The notes under the pieces are model-generated. The model made no database searches. It was not told the DNA's origin and saw only the letters and a program-made list of their open reading frames with translations. From Bacteroidota bacterium (lineage in GTDB: Bacteria > Bacteroidota > Bacteroidia > NS11-12g > UBA955): a stretch of 64,000 nucleotides of DNA. The DNA lies in contig JAGXTF010000003.1 in assembly GCA_018333525.1 (NCBI GenBank), positions 1 to 64,000 on the forward strand. The letters run 5' to 3'. Positions 42,678-50,965 of the stretch are shown piece by piece. Position numbers and translations under genes: made by a program. Each line of letters starts with the position of its first letter. Position 1 is the stretch's first letter.

Positions 42678-44192
42678 TTAAGGCTTCAACCTGCCATACA
42701 TTCTTGGAAACGGTATACTTTCCCTCACATGTTTGAGTTTGCAAACCCAGGTTACCATACGCTCAATCCCTAATCCAAATCCGCTGTGCGGAACGGATCC
42801 AAAACGACGAAGATCCAGATACCATTCAAATGCATCCATAGGCAGTTTGTGCTCGTTTATTTTTTCAACCAGTAATTTTTCGTCCGTTTCTCTTTCGCCA
42901 CCTCCAACAATTTCACCATATCCTTCCGGTGCTAAAACATCCACACCACGGGCAAATCTTGGGTTTTCGGGGTTGCGTTTTAAATAAAATGCCTTTACCT
43001 CATGCGGCCAATCGTATACCATGATAGGCTTGTCAAACAAACGGGTTATTACTGTTTCGTCGCTGCCTCCAAAATCATTTCCGTACTCAAAACCTTTTGC
43101 ACTGGCTATCCATTGCGGAATATTTTTGGCATCCTCTTCCAATTCGCTCTTTTCATTTTTAAGGGTATCAATTTTATTTTGGTTGAAATTGATTTCTCCT
43201 TTTTTCAAATTTCCGTCTGCAATCTTTTTTTCTCTCTCTGCAATTTCAGACTCCATTTCGGAAATTTTTGCGGTTACCTGTTGTAATTCCCGCTCCAGGC
43301 TAGTGATGCTGTTTACGCCGTTTACATCTTCTTCACCTTTAATAATGCGAACCGCCTGGTCATAGGTCATGCGCGGGTATGGCTGCAAACTGCTTTCCAG
43401 AACAGAAATGTCTCTGCCTATCAATTCCAGTTCTTTGCGACAATTTTTCAAAACATCGGCAATTACAAAATGCATCATTTCCTCAATCACATCCATGTTT
43501 TGAAAAATATCACAAAAAGCCATTTCAGGTTCCATCATCCAAAACTCAGAAAGATGCCTTCTGGTTTTGCTCTTTTCTGCCCGGAAAGTGGGGCCAAATG
43601 TATAAATGCGGCCCATAGCCATGGCCATAGCTTCACCATAAAGTTGACCGCTTTGGCTAAGATATGCAGGAGCGCCATAGAAATCTGTTTCAAAAAGTGT
43701 GGACGTTCCTTCTACCGCATTCCCGGTAAATATGGGAGAATCCATAAGCATGAATCCATTTTCCTGAAAATATCGGTGTATGCTGAAAATGATGGTATTG
43801 CGAATTCGCATGATAGCCCATTGCCTGCTGCTGCGAAGCCACAGGTGTCGGTTATCCATTAAAAACTCAATACCGTGCTCTTTTTTTGCAATTGGATAAT
43901 TGGGGCTGTTGCCTATTAATTGTAAATCCGTTACCCGCAATTCAAAACCGCCAACCTGTCTTTCGTCTTTAACTACGGTGCCGGAAATTTCTGCACTGCA
44001 CTCTAAAGAAAGGCCTTTAGCTATTTCAAAAATGCTCCCATCCACCTCGGTTTCAGTTACTACACATTGGCAATAGCCTGTGCCATCACGCAAAATAACA
44101 AACACAATTCCCTTGCCTTCTCTTTTGTTAGAGACCCACCCTTGAAGTTTTACCTTTTGACCTTCAACAGTATGTAATTCCTGAATATACAT
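42678..44192 (-). CDS. asnS: Asparaginyl-tRNA synthetase
   Basis: This class II aminoacyl-tRNA synthetase (504 residues) charges tRNA-Asn. It has an N-terminal OB-fold anticodon-binding domain (about 1-105), motif 2 FRAEKSKTRRHLSEFWMMEPE (about 203-223) and motif 3 GFGLGIERMVTW near the C-terminus. Residues about 290-365 form an acidic/basic coiled-coil insertion (LERELQQVTAKISEMESEIA and on) between motifs 2 and 3, lengthening it beyond the roughly 465 residues of E. coli AsnS. Similar insertions are known to me from Bacteroidota enzymes. Confidence 0.96.
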   Translation of the reverse strand: MYIQELHTVEGQKVKLQGWVSNKREGKGIVFVILRDGTGYCQCVVTETEVDGSIFEIAKGLSLECSAEISGTVVKDERQVGGFELRVTDLQLIGNSPNYPIAKKEHGIEFLMDNRHLWLRSSRQWAIMRIRNTIIFSIHRYFQENGFMLMDSPIFTGNAVEGTSTLFETDFYGAPAYLSQSGQLYGEAMAMAMGRIYTFGPTFRAEKSKTRRHLSEFWMMEPEMAFCDIFQNMDVIEEMMHFVIADVLKNCRKELELIGRDISVLESSLQPYPRMTYDQAVRIIKGEEDVNGVNSITSLERELQQVTAKISEMESEIAEREKKIADGNLKKGEINFNQNKIDTLKNEKSELEEDAKNIPQWIASAKGFEYGNDFGGSDETVITRLFDKPIMVYDWPHEVKAFYLKRNPENPRFARGVDVLAPEGYGEIVGGGERETDEKLLVEKINEHKLPMDAFEWYLDLRRFGSVPHSGFGLGIERMVTWVCKLKHVRESIPFPRMYGRLKP

Positions 44193-44213
44193 GATTAATA
44201 ATTCGCAAACCCC

Positions 44214-44221
44214 TAATTTTG
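44214..44221 (+). promoter_or_regulatory. Bacteroidota -7 box (TAATTTTG) for rpoN
   Basis: TAATTTTG fits TAnnTTTG, 42 nt before the rpoN ATG (44264). Confidence 0.45.
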
Positions 44222-44232
44222 TAGAGATTTTG

Positions 44233-44240
44233 CAAAATTA
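44233..44240 (-). promoter_or_regulatory. Bacteroidota -7 box (TAATTTTG, leftward) for asnS
   Basis: On the minus strand TAATTTTG lies 40 nt before the asnS ATG (44192). It is only 11 bp from the rightward rpoN box, so the two divergent promoters overlap face to back. Confidence 0.45.
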
Positions 44241-44263
44241 AGGCAAATACGCTAAGGCAGGAA

Positions 44264-45721
44264 ATGAGTTCATTAAAACAAAATTTATCACAGAAGATGT
44301 TGCAAAAACTGAGTCCTCAGCAGATTCAGTTTATAAAGTTATTGCAGTTAAATACCCAGGATTTTGAAGAAAAATTAGAACAGGAATTGTTGGATAATCC
44401 TGCTTTGGAAGATCAGAAAAATGGCGAGGAAGAACGATTTGAGGATGCACCCGAAGAAGAATTCAGCGATGAAGATTATCTGAAAGACGATGTCGACATC
44501 AACGAATTGTTAAATGCAGGTGGGGATGATGAAGGTGGTTTTCACCTCAATGAAGATTACAGCAATGAAGAGCAGCGGGATAGTCCACTGGCAAGCCAGA
44601 GTACATTTCAGGAATATCTGATGGAACAGGCGCGTGCAACGTTTTTTAATGATGCCGATTTGTTGCTCGCTATACATTTGATTAATTCTATTGAAGAAGA
44701 TGGCTATTTAAGAAGAGAACTGCGCAGCATCGTGAATGATCTGGCATTTAATGAAAATATTCAAACCACAGAAGACCATCTGGAAAGGTTGCTTATTAAA
44801 ATTCAGAATTTTGACCCTGCCGGTATTGGTGCAAGAGATTTACAGGAATGTTTGCTTTTACAATTGTATAAAAAAGATTATGGCGATAACCCTGCTTTAA
44901 CTCTTGCTGAGACCATCATTAGTGAGCAGATGGAGGCTTTTAGCAAAAAACATTACGACAAAATAAAACGCAGTCTGAAAATTGATGACGATCAGTTAAA
45001 ATCTGCAATTGCCGAAATTGTGAAGTTAAATCCCAAACCGGGAGAAACCGGAGTTTCTACTGGAAAAACGCAATACATTGTTCCGGATTTTACCGTGAAT
45101 AATACCGATGGGGTATTGGAAGTTTCTCTAAACTCCAGAAATGCACCGGATCTTCGAATTTCTGCTGCTTATTCTGAAACTTTAAAAGCATATGAAAATG
45201 CTCCGGTAAAAGCACAGAGCTTAAGAGATGCGGTGCAATATATCAAACAAAAATTAGATGGTGCAAAATGGTTTATTGATAGTGTAAAACAGCGTCAAAA
45301 TACTTTAATGAGCACTATGGAGGCTATTGTTCAAAGACAAAGAGAATTTTTTGCAGATGGTGATGAAACCAAGCTGAAGCCTATGATTTTAAAAGACATT
45401 GCCAATCAGGTTGGATTGGATATTTCAACTATTTCCCGAGTTGCAAACAGCAAATATGTAGAAACCACTTTTGGAATTTTTCCGTTGAAATTTTTCTTTT
45501 CTGAAGGAATTGTAAATGATGATGGTGAAGAAGTTTCCAACCGCGAAATCAAGAAAATTCTGAGCAATGCAATTGAAGCAGAAAATAAGAAAAAACCGCT
45601 TACAGATGAGGCTTTAATGGATTTGCTGAAGGAAAAAGGATATAATATTGCACGCAGAACCGTTGCAAAATATCGCGAGCAATTAAATATTCCTGTGGCA
45701 AGATTGCGCAAAGAATTGTAA
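44264..45721 (+). CDS. rpoN: RNA polymerase sigma-54 factor
   Basis: This 485-residue alternative sigma factor depends on AAA+ enhancer-binding proteins. Region I is the Q/L-rich start (KMLQKLSPQQIQFIKLLQLNTQDFEEKLEQEL). An acidic region II follows (about 48-110), then the core-binding domain (NFDPAGIGARDLQECLLLQL), the helix-turn-helix (LKDIANQVGLDISTISRVANSKYVETTFGIFPLKFFF) and the C-terminal RpoN box ARRTVAKYRE, which contacts the -24 element. Complete. Confidence 0.97.
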   Translation: MSSLKQNLSQKMLQKLSPQQIQFIKLLQLNTQDFEEKLEQELLDNPALEDQKNGEEERFEDAPEEEFSDEDYLKDDVDINELLNAGGDDEGGFHLNEDYSNEEQRDSPLASQSTFQEYLMEQARATFFNDADLLLAIHLINSIEEDGYLRRELRSIVNDLAFNENIQTTEDHLERLLIKIQNFDPAGIGARDLQECLLLQLYKKDYGDNPALTLAETIISEQMEAFSKKHYDKIKRSLKIDDDQLKSAIAEIVKLNPKPGETGVSTGKTQYIVPDFTVNNTDGVLEVSLNSRNAPDLRISAAYSETLKAYENAPVKAQSLRDAVQYIKQKLDGAKWFIDSVKQRQNTLMSTMEAIVQRQREFFADGDETKLKPMILKDIANQVGLDISTISRVANSKYVETTFGIFPLKFFFSEGIVNDDGEEVSNREIKKILSNAIEAENKKKPLTDEALMDLLKEKGYNIARRTVAKYREQLNIPVARLRKEL

Positions 45722-45832
45722 TGTTTGTGGAGCATTGCTGTTCCTTTTCCCTTTGACTGAATTTAATATTTTTTGTGAAATAAAACCTTCATGTTTCAAA
45801 TTAGATTTAACTTATTTCGAAATAGAATTTTT

Positions 45833-46045
45833 TCAAGGTTCACCCGGTCGGTATTCCATCAAATCGCCCGGTTGACACTGCAGAACCCTGCATATCTCCT
45901 CTAATGTACTAAATCGTATTGCCTTTGCCTTTCCGGTTTTCAGAATGGATAAATTGGACAATGTAATTCCAACTTTTTCGGATAATTCATTTAACGACAT
46001 TTTCCTTTTTGCCATCATCACATCCAGATTTATTACTATTGCCAT
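45833..46045 (-). CDS. Small Cro/CI-type HTH regulator (YozG-like)
   Basis: 70 residues, essentially one helix-turn-helix: AKRKMSLNELSEKVGITLSNLSILKTGKAKAIRFSTLEEICRVLQCQPGDLMEY. It follows the DUF2975 membrane protein by 4 bp and is surely co-transcribed. The HTH + DUF2975 pairing is common in Firmicutes and Bacteroidota. It probably autoregulates, but the signal is unknown. Confidence 0.88.
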   Translation of the reverse strand: MAIVINLDVMMAKRKMSLNELSEKVGITLSNLSILKTGKAKAIRFSTLEEICRVLQCQPGDLMEYRPGEP

Positions 46046-46049
46046 GAAA

Positions 46050-46724
46050 TTAAACTGTTAAATCGTTTTCTGTTTTTAATTCAATTCCTTTTCTGAAAAC
46101 CTCAGTAATTGCAAGCACCAGCAGCATTCCAAAGAATCCAAAAACCATTTCGGAGTTTATCCATGCAGGAAGGAAAAAAATGTCTTTCCTCATCCACAAA
46201 TTATAATCTGTAATAGTAATATTCTCTTGTGAAAATGCAAAAAACTGCAGATTATATATCTGTTTTAAAATAGGTGCAACAAAGATTACAGCAGCAATAA
46301 GCTGAAGCCTTGTAATATTTTGTCTTTGAAAATAAGATCCGTTTTTTAAAGAGCGAAATATTCTCAGAAAAATTAAAGTTATGCAAAGCCAGATAGCATG
46401 GTACACTATCAAATTCACGATCATTACGAGATTTCTGCCTTGAGATAGTTTTACATGGTAACTGGCGTATGTTTTTTTATGGGTTAAAAGGAACGGTATT
46501 TCCTGCTTTTCATTTTTGCTTTTTACTTCGGTTTGGTGCCAATCCGAAATTTCCGACCATAAATAGAAATTTCCGCTGATTCTTGCTTCAACACCACCAT
46601 CTTTGGCGATTCGAAACATGCTGGCTGTCTGGATTATAATATAGATAAGATGCAGCCAAAATCCGAATTTGAATAGCCAATAAAGTATATCGGTTAATTC
46701 AAGTTTGTTGTTTTGTTGATTCAT
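46050..46724 (-). CDS. DUF2975-family membrane protein
   Basis: 224 residues with four hydrophobic segments (about 12-32, 98-118, 132-150 and 185-205) and an extracytoplasmic segment between the first two. The late FRKGIELKTENDLTV tail is the DUF2975 hallmark near the co-transcribed YozG-like regulator. It may sense a membrane signal and sequester or inform the HTH protein; this is inference from pairing. Confidence 0.8.
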   Translation of the reverse strand: MNQQNNKLELTDILYWLFKFGFWLHLIYIIIQTASMFRIAKDGGVEARISGNFYLWSEISDWHQTEVKSKNEKQEIPFLLTHKKTYASYHVKLSQGRNLVMIVNLIVYHAIWLCITLIFLRIFRSLKNGSYFQRQNITRLQLIAAVIFVAPILKQIYNLQFFAFSQENITITDYNLWMRKDIFFLPAWINSEMVFGFFGMLLVLAITEVFRKGIELKTENDLTV

Positions 46725-46873
46725 TTACAATCTGCAAGTAATAAATATTTCTTGTATTACAATACATTTTTATTGTTTTTCAATATTTTTTCATTTCTAA
46801 TCGTTCAAATCAATTGGGATGAGTTCTGGCGACACCCCAATATTAACTTTATGTTAATTCTGTTTTAAGACAA

Positions 46874-46902
46874 TTGCAGCAGGTAGGCTTGCTCTAATTT
46901 TG
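46874..46902 (+). promoter_or_regulatory. Bacteroidota promoter (TTG-N18-TAATTTTG) for the phosphate-transport operon
   Basis: TTG at 46874-46876 and TAATTTTG at 46895-46902 match the sigma-ABfr consensus well. The ATG of the DUF47 gene is at 46922. No PHO-box-like repeat could be recognised. Confidence 0.65.
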
Positions 46903-46921
46903 CACGCAAAACAAAACCAAT

Positions 46922-47569
46922 ATGGCCCTAAACAACTTTTTGAGCATATTTCTTCCTAAAGACAAGGTTTTTTTCGGACTATTCGAGCAGGCTGCCTCGA
47001 ATGTTACAGTAATGGGAAAACTTCTGGAAGAATTTGTGTATGAGGCAGATTCAGACAAACGCCTTCACATCAGCAAGCAAATAGAGGATTATGAACACAA
47101 AAACGATGAACTGACCCATCAGATCTTTAAAGAGCTGGGCAGAAATTTCATTACTCCTTTTGACAGGGAGGATATCCATTATCTGGCAACTGCCCTGGAT
47201 GATGTGGCAGATTATATTTATGCGACTTCTAAAAAAATTCAGTTCCACAATGTAAACCCGATGGATCAGGGAATTCAAAAAATGGCCGAAGTAATTCGTC
47301 AGTCTGCCGGACAGATTGGAATTGCGATTTCCCTTTTACGCGAATTGAAACATCCGGATAAAATCACAGAATCTCTGGTAAAAATCAACAGCCTGGAAAA
47401 CCACGCGGATGATATTTTTGACATGAGCATTAAAAATCTGTTTGATAAAGAAACAGATTTCAAAGAGCTGATTCGCCGGAGAGAGGTATATACCGTTATG
47501 GAAATTGCCACCGATAAATGCGAAGATGTGGCCAATGTGATTGAAACCATTATTGTAAAATACGCCTGA
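46922..47569 (+). CDS. DUF47 PhoU-like Pit accessory protein
   Basis: This 215-residue, all-helical protein of the TIGR00153/DUF47 family has the PhoU-like metal-binding patterns YEHKNDELTHQIFKELG (about 59-75), RNFITPFDREDIHYLATALDDVADYI (about 76-101) and ENHADDIF. It is encoded 8 bp upstream of the Pit transporter. Such proteins regulate low-affinity phosphate uptake. Confidence 0.9.
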   Translation: MALNNFLSIFLPKDKVFFGLFEQAASNVTVMGKLLEEFVYEADSDKRLHISKQIEDYEHKNDELTHQIFKELGRNFITPFDREDIHYLATALDDVADYIYATSKKIQFHNVNPMDQGIQKMAEVIRQSAGQIGIAISLLRELKHPDKITESLVKINSLENHADDIFDMSIKNLFDKETDFKELIRRREVYTVMEIATDKCEDVANVIETIIVKYA

Positions 47570-47577
47570 TCTGACGC

Positions 47578-48723
47578 ATGACACCGATAGCCGTTCTGGT
47601 AGTGATCATTGCGCTTGCATTGATATTTGACCTGATCAACGGGTTTCACGATGCCGCCAATTCCATTGCTACTATTGTATCTACTAAGGTACTGACGCCA
47701 TTTCAGGCAGTGATTTGGGCTGCTGCATTTAATGTTATTGCCTTCTTTATTTTTGACCTTAAAGTGGCTGATACCGTTGCCAAAACGGTGCACAATGATG
47801 CCATTAACCTTTGGGTAATATTTGCCGGCCTTATTGCGAGTATTTTTTGGAATTTACTTACCTGGTGGTTTGGAATTCCATCCAGTTCTTCCCACACTTT
47901 GATTGGCGGATTTGCAGGTGCTGCCGTGGCACACGCGGGCACATTTAAAGTGGTTCAAAGTGCAGTAATTCTAAAAACTGCTGCATTCATAATTCTGGCA
48001 CCCATAATTGGAATGCTCATTGCATATATTATTTCCGTATTGGTCATCAATTTATCCAAAAGGGCCAATCCATTTAAAGCCGATCGATGGTTTAAGCGAT
48101 TGCAATTGCTCTCTTCTGCTGCATTTAGTATTGGACATGGTGGTTCCGATTCTCAAAAAGTAATGGGAATTATTGCCGCTGCACTTATGGTTTTTGTATC
48201 TACAAATCCACAATACCAAGATCAGAAATGGGCAAAAATGGGCTTTAAATATGAAGATGAAATTACCAAATCTGCAGTAGTAATTCCGAAAGGAGTCAAA
48301 TACAGCGATTATGCAAAAACTTACAAAGCAGAAACCGGCCATAAACTGAAGCAAAAGATCAAACATATTCCTGATTGGGTGCCAATGACCTGTTATCTGG
48401 CAATAGGCCTGGGAACGATGATGGGAGGATGGAGAATTGTTAAAACCATGGGAACAAAAATTACCAAGGTTACTCCTTTGGAGGGTGTTTGTGCCGAAAC
48501 AGCTGGAGCTATTACCCTGTACGGAGTTTCTCAGGGACTAGGTGTTCCGGTAAGTACCACCCACACCATTACTGGTTCCATTATTGGCGTAGGAATGACC
48601 AAACGCCTGAGTGCAGTTCGATGGGGTGTAACTGTAAATCTTCTCTGGGCCTGGATATTAACTATTCCGGTTAGTGGGTTGGTAGCTGCAATAACCTATT
48701 ATATCATTCGACTTTTCACATGA
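47578..48723 (+). CDS. pitA: Low-affinity inorganic phosphate transporter (Pit/PiT family)
   Basis: This 381-residue polytopic symporter has the N-terminal PiT signature GFHDAANSIATIVSTKVLTP (about 22-41), repeated in the second half as ETAGAITLYGVSQGLGVPVSTTHTITGSIIGVG (about 310-342), and SSSHTLIGGF. A large hydrophilic loop lies at about 200-265. It is co-transcribed with the DUF47 gene and ends at a strong terminator. Confidence 0.94.
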   Translation: MTPIAVLVVIIALALIFDLINGFHDAANSIATIVSTKVLTPFQAVIWAAAFNVIAFFIFDLKVADTVAKTVHNDAINLWVIFAGLIASIFWNLLTWWFGIPSSSSHTLIGGFAGAAVAHAGTFKVVQSAVILKTAAFIILAPIIGMLIAYIISVLVINLSKRANPFKADRWFKRLQLLSSAAFSIGHGGSDSQKVMGIIAAALMVFVSTNPQYQDQKWAKMGFKYEDEITKSAVVIPKGVKYSDYAKTYKAETGHKLKQKIKHIPDWVPMTCYLAIGLGTMMGGWRIVKTMGTKITKVTPLEGVCAETAGAITLYGVSQGLGVPVSTTHTITGSIIGVGMTKRLSAVRWGVTVNLLWAWILTIPVSGLVAAITYYIIRLFT

Positions 48724-48734
48724 ACAACATGTAA

Positions 48735-48769
48735 CAAAAAAGGCTGCAGAAATCTGCAGCCTTTTTTTT
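48735..48769. terminator. Bidirectional rho-independent terminator
   Basis: The stem AAAGGCTGCAGA/TCTGCAGCCTTT (48738-48764) with an AA loop is followed by a T-run (to 48769) for the rightward pitA transcript. The preceding A-run gives the equivalent T-run for the leftward susCD operon transcript. It is the clearest intrinsic terminator in the window. Confidence 0.92.
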
Positions 48770-48784
48770 GAAATAACCTCTGTA

Positions 48785-49438
48785 TTACTGGTGACTGAAT
48801 TTCCGAACTGCGGTTCCGAATCCGGCGCCCATAACAGCCCATTCTAGTAAAGTATCTGAAGAGGATTTCGTAATTTTCTCGCTTTTGGTATAAGTAGTGC
48901 CAAAAGGCCCTGGTTGCGAGGGGAAATCCAGAGTGGTATCCGAAAGCTGAACAAAGTACATATCATATATATACTCCGGCGCTCCTGGAACTCCTCCAAT
49001 ATTATCGACTTTATATATACCCGTTGCAACCTTGGTAATATTTACATCCTGACCATTAGAGGTGCGTTTGTACAAACCACCAATATCCTCGTTGGTAGAT
49101 ATATCGGTTACCGCAACCCAGCGAACTTCCTGGCTTTTGAAGCCATATTTGTTCTGCCCTTCATAAATGATAGGGTACATCCCGGGAGTAGTGTTGTCAA
49201 CCGCGCTCTGGGTTGGAGCCAAGTCCGTAGTGGCATTCGTAAATTCATCAAATAAAGTAGCTCCCGGATCGCTAAATGATCCGCCAACCGGAATAGAAAC
49301 ATATTTCGCACCCTTCAGGGTGATTACCGGATATTTTACAGTTACGGTTTCAGAAACCACTTCATTTTTCTTTTTACATGCGGCTATCATAACCACCATT
49401 CCGATAGTCAATGAAGCCAGAATCAATTTGTTTTTCAT
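48785..49438 (-). CDS. Outer-membrane-type lipoprotein of the SusCD operon (DUF5012-like)
   Basis: 217 residues. The signal peptide MKNKLILASLTIGMVVMIAAC has a lipobox with Cys21. An Ig-like domain (VKYPVITLKGAKYVSIPVGGSFSDPGATLFDE) follows, then a DUF-type beta domain. The start is set at 49438 because an AGGAGG (49447-49452) sits 8 nt upstream; the in-frame ATG at 49444 is only 2 nt from it. It follows the susD-like gene. A likely surface lipoprotein helping ligand capture; the ligand is unknown. Confidence 0.75.
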   Translation of the reverse strand: MKNKLILASLTIGMVVMIAACKKKNEVVSETVTVKYPVITLKGAKYVSIPVGGSFSDPGATLFDEFTNATTDLAPTQSAVDNTTPGMYPIIYEGQNKYGFKSQEVRWVAVTDISTNEDIGGLYKRTSNGQDVNITKVATGIYKVDNIGGVPGAPEYIYDMYFVQLSDTTLDFPSQPGPFGTTYTKSEKITKSSSDTLLEWAVMGAGFGTAVRKFSHQ

Positions 49439-49455
49439 ATTCATTTCCTCCTGTT

Positions 49456-50946
49456 TTAGTTTTGATCCCACCAAACTTTATCTTTCACCTGCTGGTTGGG
49501 CACTTTGCCTGCATTGGTATTTCTGGTAAGCTCGTCCGCAGAATACACAAATCGACCAGGGAATGCTCCGGCGGTCAATACAGAAGATTTAGACGGTTTT
49601 AAGAAATTGGGATACCCCGTTCTGCGAAATTCAGTCCATGCTTCCAGACCTTGACTGCCGCAGAAGCTAAACCACTTTTGCGTAATTACAGCTCCCAATT
49701 TTTGTTCGGCAGTGCCTGCAGCCGGGTAGGCCGCCCTTGGATCCGACAAATAGGTAGTGGCATCTGCAGATGTTAAACCCCACTGATCAAAACTCAATTC
49801 CACTGCAAAGTTGTACTCTGTTTCTCCGGTACTACCTGTAGCCCAGCCGCGTGCATATGCTTCTGCCTGTAGAAAATAGCTTTCCGCCGCAGTGAATAAA
49901 TAAACAGGCGCAACTTTACCTGCATCCTGATTTTGACCCCCACCAACGGCATTACTCGGAAGTGAGTAATTGGTATGTGCCGGGGTTGGTGCCGGATATT
50001 GGTATGCAGCTCCTTGAGCCAGTCCCAGATATTGCCCTGCCGCAGCGCCGGTTGTTGCTTTTATGAACCACACAGCCATTCTTGGATCGTTCATGGATAT
50101 CAAAGAGTCTATGGATGTTGAGCTGGCAACAATATTATAATCTCCCAAAGCACTGATAGTTGTATTCAGCGGATTGGACTGGAATTGCACTCCGGGGTAA
50201 TCCAATCGCGCATCATAATCCAAAAATGCATCCCCTCTTGCAACCATTGCACCCACACTATCCTTGCACCTTGCGGCCTCAGAAGTATAAGCGAGCCGCA
50301 AATAGGTCTTCAGCCTGAGTGTATTTGCAAAGGTTCTCCAGATATGCATGTCCCCGCCAAAAAGCACATCTTCTGCGCCGGGATGGTCATCGCTGGCCTC
50401 GTCAATATTAGCCAATGCGCTTATCAACAGCTTTTCAATTCCTGCATAAACGTCTTTTTGGGGTTCATAGCTCGGCGCCAAATTATCTGCGCCCATCAAT
50501 GCGGTTGCAAACGGCACATCTCCATAAACATCTGTCAGGTATTGAAATACATAAGCTTTCATTATCATGGCACAAGCGGCATAATTCTTTTTGCCATCCG
50601 CCAGCGCGGTTTTTTGTACAAAGTCAAAATCGCCTAATGCTCCAGCATACAATTGAGACCATGGTCTGTCCATTTCCGTATTGGATTGTATATAGCGATC
50701 CCAGTCTTTGTATTGGGATGCAGAAGCTCCCTGGGTCCAATACTGGCTCCAAAGCCCGCCCCATATCTGAAAGTAATTTCCCATTACATAACCTGTGTAT
50801 TCTATACCATTTGGAAAAGCGTATTTAATATCAACCGTGGTTGGATTATTGGGGTTGTCATTGATGTTGAAGAACTCCTTCTTACAAGATGTGGCCGTTA
50901 AACCTGTAACCAGCGCCAGCACCATTATTTTTTTCATGTTTTTCAT
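49456..50946 (-). CDS. SusD/RagB-family outer-membrane lipoprotein (SusD-like_2)
   Basis: 496 residues. The lipoprotein signal is MKNMKKIMVLALVTGLTATSC (Cys21). The mature protein has the SusD_2 start FFNINDNPNNPTTVDIKYAFPNGI and the conserved AMIMKAYVFQYLTDVYGDVPF (TPR region, about 126-146), with FLQAEAYARGWATG and EFRRTGYPNFL near the end. It forms the lid on the SusC-type channel. No glycoside hydrolase lies beside it, so the ligand cannot be guessed. Confidence 0.93.
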   Translation of the reverse strand: MKNMKKIMVLALVTGLTATSCKKEFFNINDNPNNPTTVDIKYAFPNGIEYTGYVMGNYFQIWGGLWSQYWTQGASASQYKDWDRYIQSNTEMDRPWSQLYAGALGDFDFVQKTALADGKKNYAACAMIMKAYVFQYLTDVYGDVPFATALMGADNLAPSYEPQKDVYAGIEKLLISALANIDEASDDHPGAEDVLFGGDMHIWRTFANTLRLKTYLRLAYTSEAARCKDSVGAMVARGDAFLDYDARLDYPGVQFQSNPLNTTISALGDYNIVASSTSIDSLISMNDPRMAVWFIKATTGAAAGQYLGLAQGAAYQYPAPTPAHTNYSLPSNAVGGGQNQDAGKVAPVYLFTAAESYFLQAEAYARGWATGSTGETEYNFAVELSFDQWGLTSADATTYLSDPRAAYPAAGTAEQKLGAVITQKWFSFCGSQGLEAWTEFRRTGYPNFLKPSKSSVLTAGAFPGRFVYSADELTRNTNAGKVPNQQVKDKVWWDQN

Positions 50947-50965
50947 CTCTTTTATCTCCTCTCAA

